Source: Algimonas arctica (GTDB taxonomy: Bacteria; Pseudomonadota; Alphaproteobacteria; Caulobacterales; Maricaulaceae). Taken from it: 64,000 nt of DNA. The translations under genes and the position numbers were made by a program. Of this stretch, positions 63,079 to 64,000 are shown piece by piece (position 1 is the stretch's first letter; every line of letters starts with the position of its first letter). Location of the stretch: contig NZ_BMZH01000005.1 of assembly GCF_014652695.1 (NCBI RefSeq), positions 1-64,000 of the forward strand, in the 5' to 3' direction. The notes under the pieces are model-generated. The model saw nothing but the letters and a program-made list of their open reading frames with translations, was not told the origin of the DNA and made no database searches.

Positions 63079-63405
63079 ATGGGTCGCATGACACATGCAA
63101 CACGTTATAAAATCCGAAATAGCCTCGTCAGCGCGGCCATTCTTCTCGGGACAGCGGGCATCGCATCCGCAGGCGCACCGGGAATGGCCGACAACTTTGC
63201 CTTGGATCGTTCTGTGATGCTGATTAGCCCGGATGCTCGCTTTGATCCGGCCCCACAGCTCTCGCCAGCCGAAATTCGCAACGCCGTCTCAGTCCGGATG
63301 GACAGCGCTGCTGAGCAAGGCTTTGAAGTTGACCGTGCGTCAGTGGACGGCATTGGGCTAGAGCAGGAATCAAAAGAGCGCCTCGTTGAGGCGCCCTTGC
63401 GTTAG
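63079..63405 (+). CDS. Small secreted protein of unknown function
   Basis: The product is up to 108 residues (ATG 63079 or 63088). A signal peptide is present (SLVSAAILLGTAGIASAGAP). The mature part has DNFALDRSVMLISPDARFDP and LSPAEIRNAVSVRMDSAAEQ, with no cysteine. The last codons (ERLVEAPLR) are made of the hairpin that serves the minus-strand gene. No family recognised. No strong binding site is seen before either start. Confidence 0.6.
   Translation: MGRMTHATRYKIRNSLVSAAILLGTAGIASAGAPGMADNFALDRSVMLISPDARFDPAPQLSPAEIRNAVSVRMDSAAEQGFEVDRASVDGIGLEQESKERLVEAPLR
63371..63394 (-). terminator. Terminator for the saccharopine-dehydrogenase-family gene, inside the 3' end of the facing gene
   Basis: On the minus strand GCGCCTC, loop AAC and GAGGCGC (63378-63394) are followed by TCTTTT. 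It lies 24 bases after the stop of the leftward gene and within the last codons of the rightward gene at 63079-63405. Confidence 0.6.
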
Positions 63406-63417
63406 TCACTTAGCGGA

Positions 63418-64000
63418 TTAGCGTGTGTAAAAGCTACCTGTCCGTGTTTCCATCAGCGCGCTGAGCGAGATGTCTTCTTGCTTCAAGAAACCGCTACTTG
63501 GCAGTTTTCCTTCGCGAACCATTTCAATCACAGCCACAACAGAACCCGCCGTTGTCCACGCGATAGCGGTGCGGCTCTTGCCTGCAATCATCAACGGTTT
63601 GTAGCCGCCAACGAATTCTTTGCGCGACAGTTTTCCATCAATAAAGCCCTCTGCGGCAACATGGACATAGACAATGTCTTCATCCACCGGCGGCTTGGCA
63701 TTGATCAAAATTTCACCCGCTTTTTGACGGTCTTCGCGCATGAGAAGTTCGTGGAAGAAGAAGTTCATCAGATCGAAGTGACCGGGGTAGCGCATGGTTT
63801 TATAATCCATATTCGCCACGCGACCGAGATAGGTCTCGCACATAGTTCCGAGACCACCCGACGTGGTGAACGCTTCCAGTTCCAGCCCGCCGATGAAGAT
63901 TTTTTCGCGCCATTCCATCGCGGACACCATCTTGCGCTCGCCGCCTTCAATGACTTCGCAGTCATTGAGATATTCATTGACCACGCCTTCAGGTGACCAG
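63418..64000 (-). CDS. Saccharopine dehydrogenase family protein, C-terminal part (5' end outside the window)
   Basis: The frame is open through the window edge; upstream of the first possible start it reads WSPEGVVNEYLND, which is a conserved stretch of the family, so the gene continues beyond 64000. Visible motifs are EAFTTSGGLGTMCETYLG, MDYKTMRYPGHFDLMNFFF and RTAIAWTTAGSVVAVIEMV. Proteins of this type (lysine-catabolism or carboxynorspermidine-type reductases) reduce imines formed from amino acids and keto acids. The nucleotide-binding N-terminus lies outside. A terminator follows at 63371. Confidence 0.85.
   Translation of the reverse strand, partial: WSPEGVVNEYLNDCEVIEGGERKMVSAMEWREKIFIGGLELEAFTTSGGLGTMCETYLGRVANMDYKTMRYPGHFDLMNFFFHELLMREDRQKAGEILINAKPPVDEDIVYVHVAAEGFIDGKLSRKEFVGGYKPLMIAGKSRTAIAWTTAGSVVAVIEMVREGKLPSSGFLKQEDISLSALMETRTGSFYTR

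Noticed and set aside
1-64000. CRISPR arrays, rRNA genes or intact insertion sequences
   Set aside because: No evenly spaced direct repeats, no rRNA signatures and no complete transposase were seen.

Overview
The window looks like a chromosomal segment of an alphaproteobacterium of the stalked or dimorphic kind (Maricaulales/Hyphomonadaceae-like, moderate GC). The grounds are a gene with the full SpmX architecture (lysozyme-like domain, very acidic middle, two C-terminal membrane helices), a holdfast-type polysaccharide cluster (hfsE, hfsF, hfsH, hfsA and hfsD homologues plus two family-2 glycosyltransferases), gatCAB, a PyrB/non-catalytic PyrC pair, TamAB and type II secretion genes. No taxonomic marker such as rRNA is present, so the placement is an inference from gene content.

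Region 1 (1-10,375) is an accessory sulfide-detoxification island. Two divergent operons share a symmetric AT-rich control region near 3,236-3,292. Leftward run a 1-Cys peroxiredoxin and two YeeE/YedE-type transporters, followed by the wrecks of a cytochrome c'-like lipoprotein, a DsrE-family lipoprotein and two smaller fragments. Rightward run a second peroxiredoxin, an ArsR-type SqrR/BigR-like regulator, a persulfide dioxygenase, a DUF442-sulfide:quinone oxidoreductase fusion and a SulP anion permease with a STAS domain. Sulfide would be oxidised to persulfide by the quinone reductase, the persulfide oxidised to sulfite by the dioxygenase, and the product perhaps exported by SulP. The right edge holds relics of a CioA-type bd oxidase subunit, a TonB-dependent receptor and a serine recombinase, next to a tRNA-Ser gene.

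Region 2 (10,376-19,360) is tRNA-Ser(GCT) and the holdfast-type polysaccharide cluster. Region 3 (19,363-34,644) is mostly housekeeping: a Sel1-like protein, the gatCAB operon with two tiny membrane proteins and a nitroreductase, two tandem S9 peptidases, two tandem PlsC-like acyltransferases, a YdjM-like membrane protein, ruvX, pyrB, a pyrC-like gene, an Mpo1-like gene and tRNA-Asn(GTT).

Region 4 (34,645-52,054) has tamA-tamB, a GPH-family symporter, a third glycosyltransferase paralogous to the one at 15,404, and a leftward beta-oxidation cluster: thiolase, short-chain dehydrogenase, two pairs of acyl-CoA dehydrogenases and a MaoC hydratase, with divergent enoyl-CoA hydratase. Three intergenic gaps of this cluster carry related palindromic repeats built on CCCCGGCA...TGCCGGGG. 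Region 5 (52,323-64,000) has a cupin-like protein, spmX, mgtE, a short prepilin peptidase, gspC-gspD-gspN with a lipoprotein, folD, two small secreted proteins and the 3' part of a saccharopine-dehydrogenase-family gene that leaves the window.
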